A stretch of 64,000 nt of DNA. Source: Platanthera guangdongensis (Eukaryota; Streptophyta; Magnoliopsida; Asparagales; Orchidaceae). Each line of letters opens with the position of its first letter. Position 1 is the stretch's first letter. Shown one piece after another: positions 46,527 to 57,715 of the stretch. The DNA lies in assembly GCA_039583875.1 (NCBI GenBank), contig CM077157.1:77252346-77316345 (forward strand), read 5' to 3'. Made by a program: the position numbers and the translations under genes. The notes below the pieces were generated by a model. That model saw only the letters and a program-made list of their open reading frames with translations. It ran no database searches and was not told the origin of the DNA.

Positions 46527-46970
46527 GAGGACTTCACCGAGAGAGAGAGGGAGGGAGAAGGAGGAGGAGGGGCGGCTAGACTAGGCTGGCCGAGCTTTGA
46601 GAGGAGGAGGAGGAATTAGGGTTTCTCAATTTCTCATTCATTCAACTAACTCTAAATGAAAACATTACATGACTATATATAGGATTACAACATATTTTGG
46701 CTACATGCAGCCCCATATTAAAAATAAACTCTAATGTTTTCAAACCCAAAATGAAATGATAAAATGCTCAAAACACATAACATAATAAATTTAAATAATA
46801 CTTCAATTATTCAACGAAATAATATTAGGTGGTCTTGCACCGTGGGCGGAGGTTGTAGGGACGCACCACGCGATCACCTTGGCTATGTAAGTCTTTTGCT
46901 GGAAACGGAGAAGGATCCTCCACGAGCAAGCCTTCATCATCTTCAACATGTTGGGGGTCGTCGTCTCCAT
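46527..46970 (-). mobile_element. LTR O: partial LTR of a CRM-like gypsy element
   Basis: On the minus strand this begins ATGGAGACGACG at 46,970 and is open for 48 codons, rich in D and E and ending RPYNLRPRCKTT with a stop at 46,825. That is the same kind of pol tail as in the G LTR (YNLRPR). A TATA box (TATATATAG) lies at 46,673-46,685. A purine and pyrimidine-rich stretch at 46,535-46,620 ends at the F insertion. Right of 46,970 is the RT of copia D. So O is a solo or 5' LTR inserted in D and later split by F. Confidence 0.75.
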
Positions 46971-46975
46971 CATTT

Positions 46976-49440
46976 CCCTTTCTCATCCTTGTCCAGAGAC
47001 ACAGTTGAACTCATTGGAGTCCTCATAGAGGTTGCGCTCTCCATTCTGAATTTCTTAATAATCTCCTTGATAAATTTCGTCTGAGAGATGAAAATCCGAT
47101 CTTCAGATTGCTTCACTTGAAGTCCTAAGAAATACTTCAACTCACTCATACTGCTCATTTCAAACTTCCCTTGCATAAGTTTAGAAAACATTTTGCAAAG
47201 TCTATATTTCGCAGAGCCAAATATGATGTCGTCGACATAGATTTGCACTAGCAAAATCTTGTCTTTAACTTCCCTAAGAAATAATGTCGTGTCTATCTTT
47301 CCCCTTGTGAACTAATTCTTGAGAAGAAAGATAGACAACGTCTCATACCATTCTCGGGGAGTTTGATTTAGAACATATAATGCTTTATGTAGAAAATAAA
47401 CGCAGTCAGGGAATTGAGAATTGACAAAACCTTGGGGTTGCGCTAGGTATAATTCTTCTTTCAGATTCCCATTAATGAATGCTGAGTGCATGCCCATTTG
47501 GTAGATAGTGAATTCTTTGAGGGCAGCATACGCAAGAAACAACTTGATCGGCTCGAGTCGAGCCACTGGAGCAAATGTGTGGTTGAAGTCAATCCCCTCT
47601 TCTTGTCTGTATCCTTGTGCAACAAGCTGGGCTTTGTTCTTCATAATTACTCTTTGTTCATCCAGCGTTTTTCTGAATATCCACTTGGTGTCGATTATGT
47701 TCTGTCCCTTTGGCCTGGGTACTAGCTCCCAGTCTTTGAACCGATCAAACTAGTTGAGTTCCTCTTACATTTCCATGATCCAAGAGGCATCTTTGTTCGC
47801 TTCCTCGAACTTCTTCAGTTCAACTTGAGACAAAAACCTGAGATGCAAAACTTCTTTAGTTGTACCTCTTTTGGTTCCTACACCGTCGTCTGGCTCTCCA
47901 ATGATTTGATCAGCTGGGTGATCTCATAGGTATCTGAGCCCTAGCTTCCTTGCTCTCCCTCCAGTAGGCTCTGCAACATCCGGTGCCGCCTTTATAGGTT
48001 GAATCAATTCTTCCTCTATGGGTTCTTCATTCACCAAGCTTGTATTGGCGAGCTTGATTGAGCTTGGAGATTCTTCCTTGATAGCTTTATCCAAGCTAAG
48101 TTCCTTAAACCTGGTACCTGCATCTGCACCAATAACACTAGACGAGTTGCTATGAAGTAAGCTAGTCTTATCAAATACAACATTTATCGAAATTTCTACC
48201 ACAAGAGTTTTTTATTGTTGAAAATCCTATATGCCTTACTATGGCTACTATATCCTACAAAAATTCCTTCAAAATATTTTTCACTAAACTTAGTTCGATA
48301 ATACTTCCCATTATTAAGTACGCAGCATTTTTTCAAAAGATTCTAAAGAAGGACACATTCGATTTTCTGCCCTTCAATAGCTCATAGGGGGTCTTACAGT
48401 AGTTTTTGTTGATTAACGCTCTGTTTTGCACGTGACAAGCCGTGTTGACTGCTTCAGCCCAGAAGTAATCTGAAAATAAACCATCGTTCAACATGGTTAT
48501 ACATGCTTCAATCGAGGTTCTATTCCTTCTCTCAGCAAATCCATTTTGCTGTGGAGTGCACGGGGAATAAAACTCATGAAAGATACCATGGTTTTCACAA
48601 ACGTTTGTCATGGAACCAGACTCGAACTCTGTTCCATAGTCACTTCTGATTTTGACCACAGAGCAGTCCAACTCGTTCTAAATTTGTCGGATAAAGTTAG
48701 TGAAAAAGTCGAAGGAGTCTGACTTATGTTTCAGAAAGAACACCCAAGTGAAATGTGAGTAGTCATCAACAATTACTAACTTATAGACCTTACCTCCTAA
48801 GCTGTGAGTAGGCATAGGTCCGAATAAGTCCATATAAATAAAGTATAAGCTTCGTGAAGAATATTTCTCAGCAATACCCTTGAAGGTAGTCCATGTCTCC
48901 TTACCCATTTGACAAGAGTGACATGGACTCTCTTTAAGGAACTTAATGCTGGGGGTATCACACACTAAGTTGTGAGAAAATAGCACATTTAAGATTTTAA
49001 AATTAGTATGTGCTAGTCTCTTGTTTCATTGGTCACAGAGAGACGCACTATTTTTTATTATAAAACACAATAGGGGTAGAAGTGTCTAAACAAAGAAAAT
49101 TTATACATAAAATATTTCTGCTCCGAGTGCCTGTTAAGACCGTCTCCAAATTTGCAGACGATTTTATCAAACACTTATCCTTGCAGAACTCAACGATGTA
49201 ACCTTTGTCGCATAGTTGGCTTATGCTAATGAGATTATGGTGTAATCCTTCAACATAAGCAACGTCTATAAAAGAGACTACGCCGTTGGAAATCATACCA
49301 TAACGTTTTGTTGTTCCCCTGTCCGAAACTCCAAAAATGACTTTTGGTCCATCTTTGACTGGGATGTAATCACACAAAAGGCTTCTTGTCCCGGTCATGT
49401 GCCGAGAGCATCCGCTGTCCAAATACCAGATTGGCGATAT
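46976..49440 (-). pseudogene. Copia D pol: protease, integrase and partial RT
   Basis: The protease (49,048-49,422) keeps DSGCSRHMTGT. The GAG-pre-integrase and integrase core follows at 48,333-48,986, with CQMGKETWTTFK, MDLFGPMPTHSLGG, IRSDYGTEFES, PQQNGFAERRNRT. The linker is at 47,924-48,202. RT covers 46,976-47,644, with YQMGMHSAFINGN and [11 protein letters not shown], and stops at DEKGK where LTR O is inserted. Frames change several times. RNase H is missing from the window. Confidence 0.85.
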
Positions 49441-51760
49441 ATTGGCCTTTGGACATACCTACAAAAATAAATCATTTTACCTTAGGAACTCAAACATATT
49501 TGGGTACTTGGTTCCTGGTTAGCGTACTCCCCCTAGGAACATTAGCCTTGCGAGTGGTCTGTCCTACTTGGATAACTCGTAGGGTCACAAAGATAGCGGG
49601 GTTGTACCAGCAGTTGGTGCTAAAGTGACCAACTTTACCGCAATACCAACAGTCAAATTTGTTGTATCTCCTCGGGTACTCCTGCTTTACCCTTTGAACG
49701 TGAGGTCTAGCAGGGGTAGTATTCCTAGAGGTGGAAGCCTCATTATTGCAACATACACAAGGTTTCTATATCTCCTTCTCCTTAGGCACAACAGATTTGG
49801 ATTTCGGTCCTTTCTTATTTTTATGGCCATGTACATATGGACCATAACTCTTCATTTGAATCTCTTCATAAGGTGCTTTGAACACGCTAGCACCAAAGCC
49901 ACGGGTACGGGTCCATCCCTGGTATCTGGTCTTGGGCTCTACATGAGCAGGCCTTGCATGATGACCATAGGATGACTCCAGATCAAACTTTTTTGTTAGG
50001 AAGATGACTTTCCAGAACAAAAGGTGGCTCATGGGGCCTTTCCCCTTTTCTTTGGCACTAACCAGCTTGGCATCCTTACCCTTGCCACCGACGTGGCCAA
50101 GACCACTACCCTTCTTTTGAGCTGAGAACTCATCGATGAGAGGGAGAACATTCTTCGGCTTTGCGTAGCTCTCAACAAGTTTTCTCTCCACCGCGAGCTT
50201 TTCTTCCAGATCATCAAGATATTTTTCCTTCAGTTTTAACGTCTCAGCTGAGTCCTTAAGTTCCTCTTTCAAGGTGTGGACTTCATCTCTGAGAGGAAGT
50301 AATTGTGCAATTTCTTCCTTCAGATTTGCTTCCACTGCCTTGAGGGAGGCAATCTCTTTAACTTGCTTTCGTACTACCTTATGACATTTGTCGAAAGCTT
50401 TTAACAAGTGCTCTTGCTGAGCCATCAACTCTGAATCATTCTGATCATAGGAGTAGTCTTCATGACCATTCGAGGAAGTTTCAGATTCGGTGAGAATGGT
50501 GTGCGAGTTTACCTTCCCATGGTATTCTGAGTCGCCCACTTCCTCATCATATTGAGCCATCAGCCCAAAGCAGGCTTCTTTGTTTTCAGAACTTGACTCA
50601 CTCGTGTCACTATCAATGAGAGTCTTCGTCTTTTTGGCGATGAAGGTATTCTCTTATTTCTTTTTCCATTTGAAGGATCTTTTCTAATCCTTCCTGGAGC
50701 CATCCTTCTTCTTGTACGGACATTCGGCAATCATGTGACCTAATTTGTTACAACAGTAGCAAATAACATTAGAAGAGAATTGTTTGTTCGGTTTAGACTT
50801 ATATTTATCTTCCTTGTTGAAGCTTTTCTTGGTTCGATCACCGTCACGTCATGATCTTCTGGATTCTGAAGAGAAGGGCTTATTTTTCATCTGTCTCCTC
50901 TTGTTTAGCAACTTCTTAAACTGCTTAGAGAGGAGGGAGAATTCTCCATCTGATAGCTTGGAGCCAAACATGCTAGGCTCAGAGTCTTCAGGAGTGCCAG
51001 GAGGTTGTGTCCTTACTGGTGACAGAGCTTTAGAAATTCTATAACCTTCTACCTTTCGGGCTGTAGACTTTTCTTTGCTTGAAGATCGATTGGCCTGTTA
51101 CTCCTTCTTTCTAGTGTTCATTTGGAGTTCGTAGGAGAGCAATTTACCGAAAAGATTCTGAGGGTCGATCTCCGACAACTTTCCAAATTCTCTGATGGCG
51201 AAAACCTTTGTGTCCCATTCATTTGTGAGGGATCTAAGAAACTTGTCGTTTAGTTCACCATAAGTGAAGACGTAGTCGTAGTTTCTGAGACCGTTCACTA
51301 CCTTGAAGAACTTTTAAAAGCTGTCAGCTATGGAGTCATCTGCACCTTGCTTGAAGGCTTCATACTCCTGGTTCAACAACGATCTGCGATCATCTCCCAC
51401 TTCTTCAGTGCCTTCCATCAGGACAACCAGACAGTCCCACATCTCTTTCGCAGATTTGCAGTGGAATATGTTCTGGAGCATTCAGTCGTCCACTGCACTA
51501 GCTATGATATTCTTAACCTTCTTGTCAAGGGAGACTAAGGCAATCTCATCCTTGGTGAGATACATCATCTTTTTAGGAATCATGATCGCAAGATTTATTA
51601 TTGATGCTTGAGTAGGGATGTGAGGTCCTTCTTCCACTATCTAGAATATCCTTGGATCAACAGCTCCCAGGAAGAACCGTACTCGTTCTTTCCACATGGG
51701 AAAGTTTTACTTAGTACACACCGGTAGCTTCATAGATGATATATCATTGCTTCGATCCAT
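49441..51760 (-). pseudogene. Copia D gag with two zinc knuckles and a coiled coil
   Basis: The start is ATG 51,760 (MDRSNDISSMKLP). The UBN2-type capsid spans 51,098-51,760. The first zinc knuckle CYCCNKLGHMIAEC is near 50,705-50,760. A long acidic and coiled-coil segment is open at 49,766-50,560 (264 codons; heptads around LKEEIAQLLPLRDEVHTL). A second knuckle CWYCGKVGHFSTNC lies near 49,612-49,660. Stops are spread through the N-terminal half (near 51,645, 51,480, 51,313 and 51,097). Confidence 0.85.
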
Positions 51761-51833
51761 GGTAAAAGTGTGAAATCTCTGAATGCTTGATCGGGGATTC
51801 TGATCAAGGTGTTAACCTTATTTGACCAACCTC

Positions 51834-51847
51834 CCTCTGATACCACT
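51834..51847 (-). other. Primer binding site of copia D
   Basis: The minus strand reads AGTGGTATCAGAGG, adjacent to the 5' LTR, complementary to initiator Met-tRNA. Confidence 0.9.
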
Positions 51848-53605
51848 TGAAAGTATTTAGCGTCTACCTAAATCACCTGGAGGGGGTGAATAGGTGATGT
51901 TTGCATCTTTTTTGCGGAATAAAAATATTTAAAAGACAAGCACACAAACACAGAGATTTTTATAGTGGTTCCCCGTATTGGGTACGTCCACTGTCCTGTC
52001 TTGCCTATCTACCACAAAGAGTACGATTTGGCTACTTAGCCTTTCTCAGAATGTACTAATCTTACACCTCGGAGCAATGCTCCTACACCTCGATCCACAA
52101 TAGATCTACAAACTTGATCAAAAAGATGGATCTACACCTCGATCCATAAACCGGATCTACAAACTCGATCCACTGACAGATCTACAAACTCGGAGATAAA
52201 AATCCTAAAAACTCGGAGACAAAGCTCGTACAAATGTAAAAACAAATTACAACTATAAAGAAAATGGTTTACATTTCAGATCAGAAATCTAATTGAATCT
52301 TCCATCTTGAAACTTGAACAACTTGATGAAGAAGGATGACAAAAAATGAGAAGGCTGATCTGAAAGCTAAGATCCGACCTGATCGTATAGAAGTTGAAGA
52401 AACTGTTGATCTTGGATCGGTCGAATCTGGTCTTGCTTTGAATCGTTGAATCTGGAGAAAGCGACAGAAAGGATTGACGATGAAGATGATCGGCTTTTCT
52501 CCCAAAAATGGAAAGTGCTTGAGCGATTCAAATTCCTTGAAAATTATTCCTCTTCTAATTGATTCTACTTGTGAACAATTCTTCTTCTTGTCGACGAATC
52601 CTTAAATTGACTATATATATGTCATCGACCAACGGTCAATCGTCATTAAGGTAGGATCCATGTAATTAAGGAAAGATCAAACATACTAAACTTAGGTTAA
52701 TTTGAATTTCTGTTGGAAAATTAAAAATGAAAATTCTACAAGTTTATTTCTCGAGAAGAATAATATTTCTCGAGAAATGAATAACTTTCTCGAGAAAAGG
52801 ACTTTGCTTCTCGAGAAAAGACTTGAAGAAAATTTTGTGTGAAGAAAACCACTGATTTCTCGAGAAGGACAATATTTCTCGAGAAAACAATTTGATTTCT
52901 CGAGAAATAATACGGCCTCTCGAGAAATTGACTCAGCGCAAAATTCGTAAAATGAAAAACTTGTTTCTCTAGAAAAACATGCTTTCTCAAGAAAAGAATT
53001 TCTTTATCGATAAATCATATGGCTTGTTGAGAAATGTACTTGGCGAAAATTCTGGAACAGAAGATAGATTTCTCGAGAAGAAGAATTATCTTTCTTGAGA
53101 ACTTTTGCCTTTCTCGAGAACAACCCGGCTTCTCGAGAAATATACAAGGCATTTCTTGAGAAAATGACTTAGCCTATTTTTCAGTTAATTTCCGGAGAAG
53201 TCTTGTACTTTCTCGAGAATAACATTGCTTTCTCGAGAAATTTACTTCAACTTCTCGAGAAATACGTGCCATTTCTCGAGAAAATGACTTAGGAAATTTT
53301 CAGCGAAATTTTTCTTTTCTTCTATGTTGAAATCAACAACCCTTTCTTTCATTTCCTTAGTACTTGAAAATGAAGTGCATCCCACTTGAGAGGTTACAAT
53401 TGAGTCAACATCATGGACCACACAATGAGGGATTACATTGCACGGTCTTGTGTTTGGTGACTCATTGTAAACTGACATTGGTCAATACTTAGCAATATTA
53501 ACATACAAGCACACAACTAAAAGAAGACATCAAATACAATCCTTAATTCATCTTAGTTCAAGGGTGACTTCATACAAATCTGGATTAATGTGGATACAAT
53601 ACCCA
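51848..53605 (-). mobile_element. 5' LTR of copia D
   Basis: 1,758 bp from TGAAAGTATT to CAATACCCA, homologous to the C LTR. The conserved block is at 51,959-51,995. AGAAG follows as the likely target duplication, within the H LTR. Confidence 0.9.
52745..53285. repeat. TTCTCGAGAA word array in D LTR
   Basis: About 17 copies of TTCTCGAGAA over 540 bp, many perfect, with a few drifted to TTCTTGAGAA. Same word as in the C LTR, at the same relative position in U3. Confidence 0.9.
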
Positions 53606-54150
53606 AGAAGCAGTTTGCCTGAGGTTGGAGAGTCATTCTCTCTGAATGTAGGGCCTTTTGTGCATGAGTTGTAGAATCCTTCTGTGAATCTGAGGTAGGG
53701 CTTTTGTGCCAGATCTGTAGGAGAGTCAACCACTCTAAGTTGTAGGGCTAACCTCCTAGCTTGAGCTATAGGACTATTAATTTGGTCTGAGGTAAGTGAT
53801 CTTTGGATCACTGAGTTGTAGGAGCAAGCTTGCTCTGAGATAGTGATTTATGCCTGAGGTAGGTCTTGGAGTAAATTGAGAGATACTGATGGATCTGTGT
53901 TGTAAGCTCTTTGGAGCCGAGTTTTGGAGAAGTGACTTGTCTAACACACTGTTAGAAGGTGGGAGGGATAGTGGATGTACCTATAATCTGGAGAACCACT
54001 ATAAATCTTGTGTGTGCTTATGTGGTTTGTATTAAAAGTAGAAAATAACTAACTCACAAGACACTTAAAGAAGGAAAAATATAAAGAGACTGAAAAACCT
54101 ATTCACCCACCCTCTAGGTGTTTAGCTATCCTTGAAACTAAAGACTTTTA
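53606..54150 (+). mobile_element. LTR fragment of copia H
   Basis: The 3' part of a copia LTR in plus orientation. It has the conserved block GTGGATGTACC to GAGAACCACTATAAA at 53,970-54,010 and ends in CACCCACCCTCTAGGTG near 54,120. Its left part was separated by insertion of D. No primer site follows, so a deletion joins it to the ORF3 region. Confidence 0.72.
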
Positions 54151-54274
54151 AGCAGTTTGTCAATCTGTCTCAGCGCAATGACTGAGATGGGCTGATTAAA
54201 AATAAATCAACTCAATTTAACTATCAAATTAGTAGAAATAATAATCTACGTCATCCTCTCAAATCCAAAACACT

Positions 54275-54286
54275 ATATATAAATAA
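54275..54286 (+). promoter_or_regulatory. TATA box upstream of H ORF3
   Basis: TATATATAAATA, within CACTATATATAAATAAAGGC, lies about 40-50 bases before the first plausible ATG (54,328). Confidence 0.6.
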
Positions 54287-54327
54287 AGGCTTAGTAAATC
54301 AAAACCATTAAACCATAATCTCTTTCC

Positions 54328-56465
54328 ATGCCATCGATACCTAACCCGTCTCAACATATCATCTTCCAGCTTCATTGGAGCCAAAATCTTCTAAAGATCT
54401 ACATGAAGGCTATGGGATTGTAAGGAATGGATTTATACATGCCTTAGTGGAGATTAGAGAAGTCATCAGGATGTTGGATGCCATAGGTTTAGAATATATC
54501 CTCTCTGAACCTTCCCCCAGGCTGAGAAATGAACTATTGGAATTTTTCTCCAATGTAAAGCTTTCCCCAAATAAGACATCACTGAAATCCAAAATTGGAG
54601 GGATGTGAATCAAGATAACTCCAAGGAAGTTGGCTAAGGCACTTCAGTTACCCTCTCTTGATAGTGATAAAGAAGATGACATCTCCAATAATGACAGAGA
54701 TAGTGCGTTGGAATGGTGTGAGTACAGTGATGCCATGATTAGATTACTAATAAGGGAAAACTTCAAATAGAGAGGAAAATTACTTGCAGACATAGTTGGA
54801 AAAGTCATTTTATATAAGCCTGGATCACATGACACCATATCCAAGCCCATGTTTGAGATAATCACCAAGCTTTTACTACAGAAGAAGACCTTATGTGCCA
54901 ATGTCATCTTCTAGAAGATAATTGACTGTTTGTAGACTCTAAATATGGGAAGAACCTTATCCATTTATCTAATTAACTCCTATCTAGACAACTTCCACAA
55001 GAAGCAACAAGTCAGAAATCACTACCTGAAAAGGATGGACATCAAGATATTAGAAAGATTCTCTAGAGTTGTTCCTACAAGTCAACCCTCTAAAGGAAAG
55101 GACAAGTCAAAGGACGAAGGAAATAAAGTTGTGAGGGCTATTAATTCATAGTCTAGTTCAGAATCTGCATCCCCATTAGATGTTGGTCTTCAGGTTGACA
55201 TTGATCAAAGTCAGTCCTCTGCAAGTGTTCATGCCAATAATCAAATAGTTAGAAATCTAGTTGGTGAAGAGAATGTTGATGAAATCCATGCTGCTCTTGA
55301 TTCTACAGATGTTCCTTCAGAACTTGCTGCACATAATGTGCCCAATGCTCCAGTTACTTCTGATAAGGAAGAGCCAATGGAACCAGCAAATGATCTTGAA
55401 GGCTATCTAAAATCATCTATACCAGAAGAGGTGAATGTACCATCTGAGGGGGAGCTTGTGATAGTTGTTGAGCTAGCTCTCAATAAGATTGATGCTACTA
55501 TAGATGATCATGGTAACTCAGATAATGCTGCTAATGTTCGTATGGATGATAATGATACCATTTTTATTGATTATGCTAATGTTGAGAGGTAGTTTTTAAA
55601 GTCCTTGATCAAGATAAGGCTAATCCATAAACTCTCCTTGATTGTGATGATCAAGAGGACCAAAAGAAAAATTCTCCTATGATCAATCCACCAACTTCAA
55701 TAACCACAGATACCTCCCTTCTCAGTTCAATTAGGGCTCTATTGGATGAGCAAGCCACTTCAGTTAAAGCTTACATTGACAAGTCCATCTCTGAAGTAAA
55801 AAATTGAGCTGCTGATAGAAATCTACACTGTGAAAGATGAGACTGTTCACCTGAATAGAGAGATGACTAGCTGGTTTGATAAAGCAACCAACACAGTCAA
55901 AGCACAATCTTCAATACTAACATCAATGGACAAAAGCTTAAAATTCTCTACTACTGATATAGGGTATGTAAAGAACATTGTAAGTCGGACTGATGATGTT
56001 ATCAGGGCAGCTGCAGATCATGTAAACAATCATATTACTAATACTGTCGTAACATCCATGAAAAAAGCCTACCAGATCAAAGATGAAATATTAGCTGACA
56101 GTGACAACAGATTCCAGACATTGTCCAATAGGATTGAGCCTAACACCCTTCTGTTGAAGAATAAGCTAATTAAAGAAGCCAGAAAGGGGGAGGAGGGCAA
56201 TGCTATGATTGCTAAGCTCATTGATGAGCATGCCTTTAAAGTGCTTCAAGGTATAAGGATTGCATTGCACCTTCCTATCTTGGACAAGAATAGGCCAGAA
56301 ATGTTGATTTTCCTGCTCAAGCTAGAGTTACATAGGATGCATAGCTTGCAGTTTGGAGAAAGAGAGAAGGAACTCTATTGGCTCAAGAGTTCATGGCAAG
56401 GAGGAGAGCTGAAAATACAGATGATCCAGACTATTAATGTCTTAATGATGCCTCAGAGACAATAA
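54328..56465 (+). pseudogene. ORF3 of copia H (decayed accessory gene)
   Basis: The probable start is ATG 54,328, with a frame change by 54,375. The N-terminal part has DAIGLEYILSEPSPRLRNEL. The helical domain carries LADIVGKVILYKPGSHD (near 54,784-54,835), matching the motif of A and F ORF3. A lysine-rich segment RVVPTSQPSKGKDKSK and an acidic region (55,338-55,592) follow. The C-terminal part is predicted helical, with coiled-coil-like sequence (55,830-56,465, 211 codons). Stops fall near 54,606, 54,768, 54,912, 54,933, 55,149, 55,590 and 55,806. No gag or pol lies between the LTR fragment and this gene. The C-terminal half does not resemble that of A and F. Confidence 0.65.
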
Positions 56466-57110
56466 TTATCAATGCTTGGCTAAACCATAGACAACTGCAT
56501 AAAAACATTGATAGCATATATTATTCTGAAGACCGAAGAAAATGCCTCCACGAACGCGCAGTATAACGATAAAAGTGTGGAAACAAGAGGAGGTAAGGAG
56601 TTAGCTTTTGCTGACCACTATCCACGAACACACGGTATAACGACTCCACCCTATAACCGGGGCAGTGGTGCTCCTTCTCTGCATATAGGTCAACATCAAT
56701 AATGTATATAGAGAATAAGCTAGAAAGTGCAACGACAAATAAGCCACGCACTAACGCTACACACACAAACATAACAAACATTGGAATGCACGTCCATACA
56801 TTTCATGCTCTGATGACACACTTTCGATGTACTCCTTGAGTCACATCACCATCCCTTGTCCCTTACAAGGATAGTCCCAACTTGAGCATTTTTTTGTCCG
56901 ACCTAAAGATAAGGAATCTCTCATATGCCAACGACAAAAGCCAAGTACGTAAGGCACTCTAGTCGAATGACATGTGACGTCTCATTTCGTGCTAGACCCC
57001 TTGCATGCATTTTGAGTCAAGAAAGCTGACTAAAGCTCGGGGTGCACCGATAACAGGCATCGACTGATACTCGACTAATAGGAAAAATTTCACTTAGAAG
57101 AATTTTGGAT
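56466..57110. other. Unassigned sequence
   Basis: No credible coding frame or LTR end. It includes a stretch with CGAACGCGCAGTATAACG and CGAACACACGGTATAACG, two diverged direct copies about 70 bases apart (56,550-56,640). Could be the end of H or older repeat debris. Confidence 0.4.
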
Positions 57111-57415
57111 CCACCAAGCATTAGGTGTGTTAAGTGGTCTCAATGCCATTCCAATTTAACTTAGAAAATTGCCCTTGATCCACCAAGCATTGAGTGCGTT
57201 GAGTGGTCTCAACGCCATTCGATGAGGCATTGAGTGATTTAACTTAGAATATTTCTGGACTCAGAAAGCATCGAGAGCATTGAGTGGTTTCAAGGCCATT
57301 TGACGAGGCGTTGAGTGATTTGACTTGGAATATTTCTGGACTCAGAAAGCGTCGAGAGCGTTGAGTGGTCTCAAAGCCATTTGACGAGGTATTGAGTGAT
57401 TTAATTTAGTGTTGA
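57111..57415. repeat. Tandem repeat, four diverged units of about 81 bp
   Basis: Units begin near 57,111, 57,180, 57,262 and 57,343, the last two exactly 81 bp apart. Each contains CATTGAGTGGT-like words, GCCATT and TTTAACTTAGAA. Unit 2 has an 8-base perfect stem GCGTTGAG / CTCAACGC around a TGGT loop; the stem is partly decayed in units 1, 3 and 4. Confidence 0.82.
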
Positions 57416-57715
57416 AGCCAGAAATTGACATCAATGAGAGTTCGAAAATAGGGGTGTAGCCAACACCTACTTCTCTCAAAACCCGACACTTGACTGGTTG
57501 TAAAGGACATATAACTGACCCAAAGCCTCGGCGGGGAGGTCCCACCTCTTACCTGGAAGATCTCTGAGAGCTTTCCCTCCAAAGCCAAAAGCTTAGCTGG
57601 GAGCTCCTCAGAAAGCGCTAGAGAGCCTTAGAGAAAAATGAAAGCTTGCCTTCCGAATAACCCCTACAGGTCTATTTGTAGTCTTCGCTGACTTGAAATT
57701 ACTAAAATACCATAG
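57416..57715. other. Spacer between the tandem repeat and LTR L
   Basis: Nothing recognisable except weak similarity in style to LTR sequence. It ends with CATAG, the possible target site of L. Confidence 0.4.
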
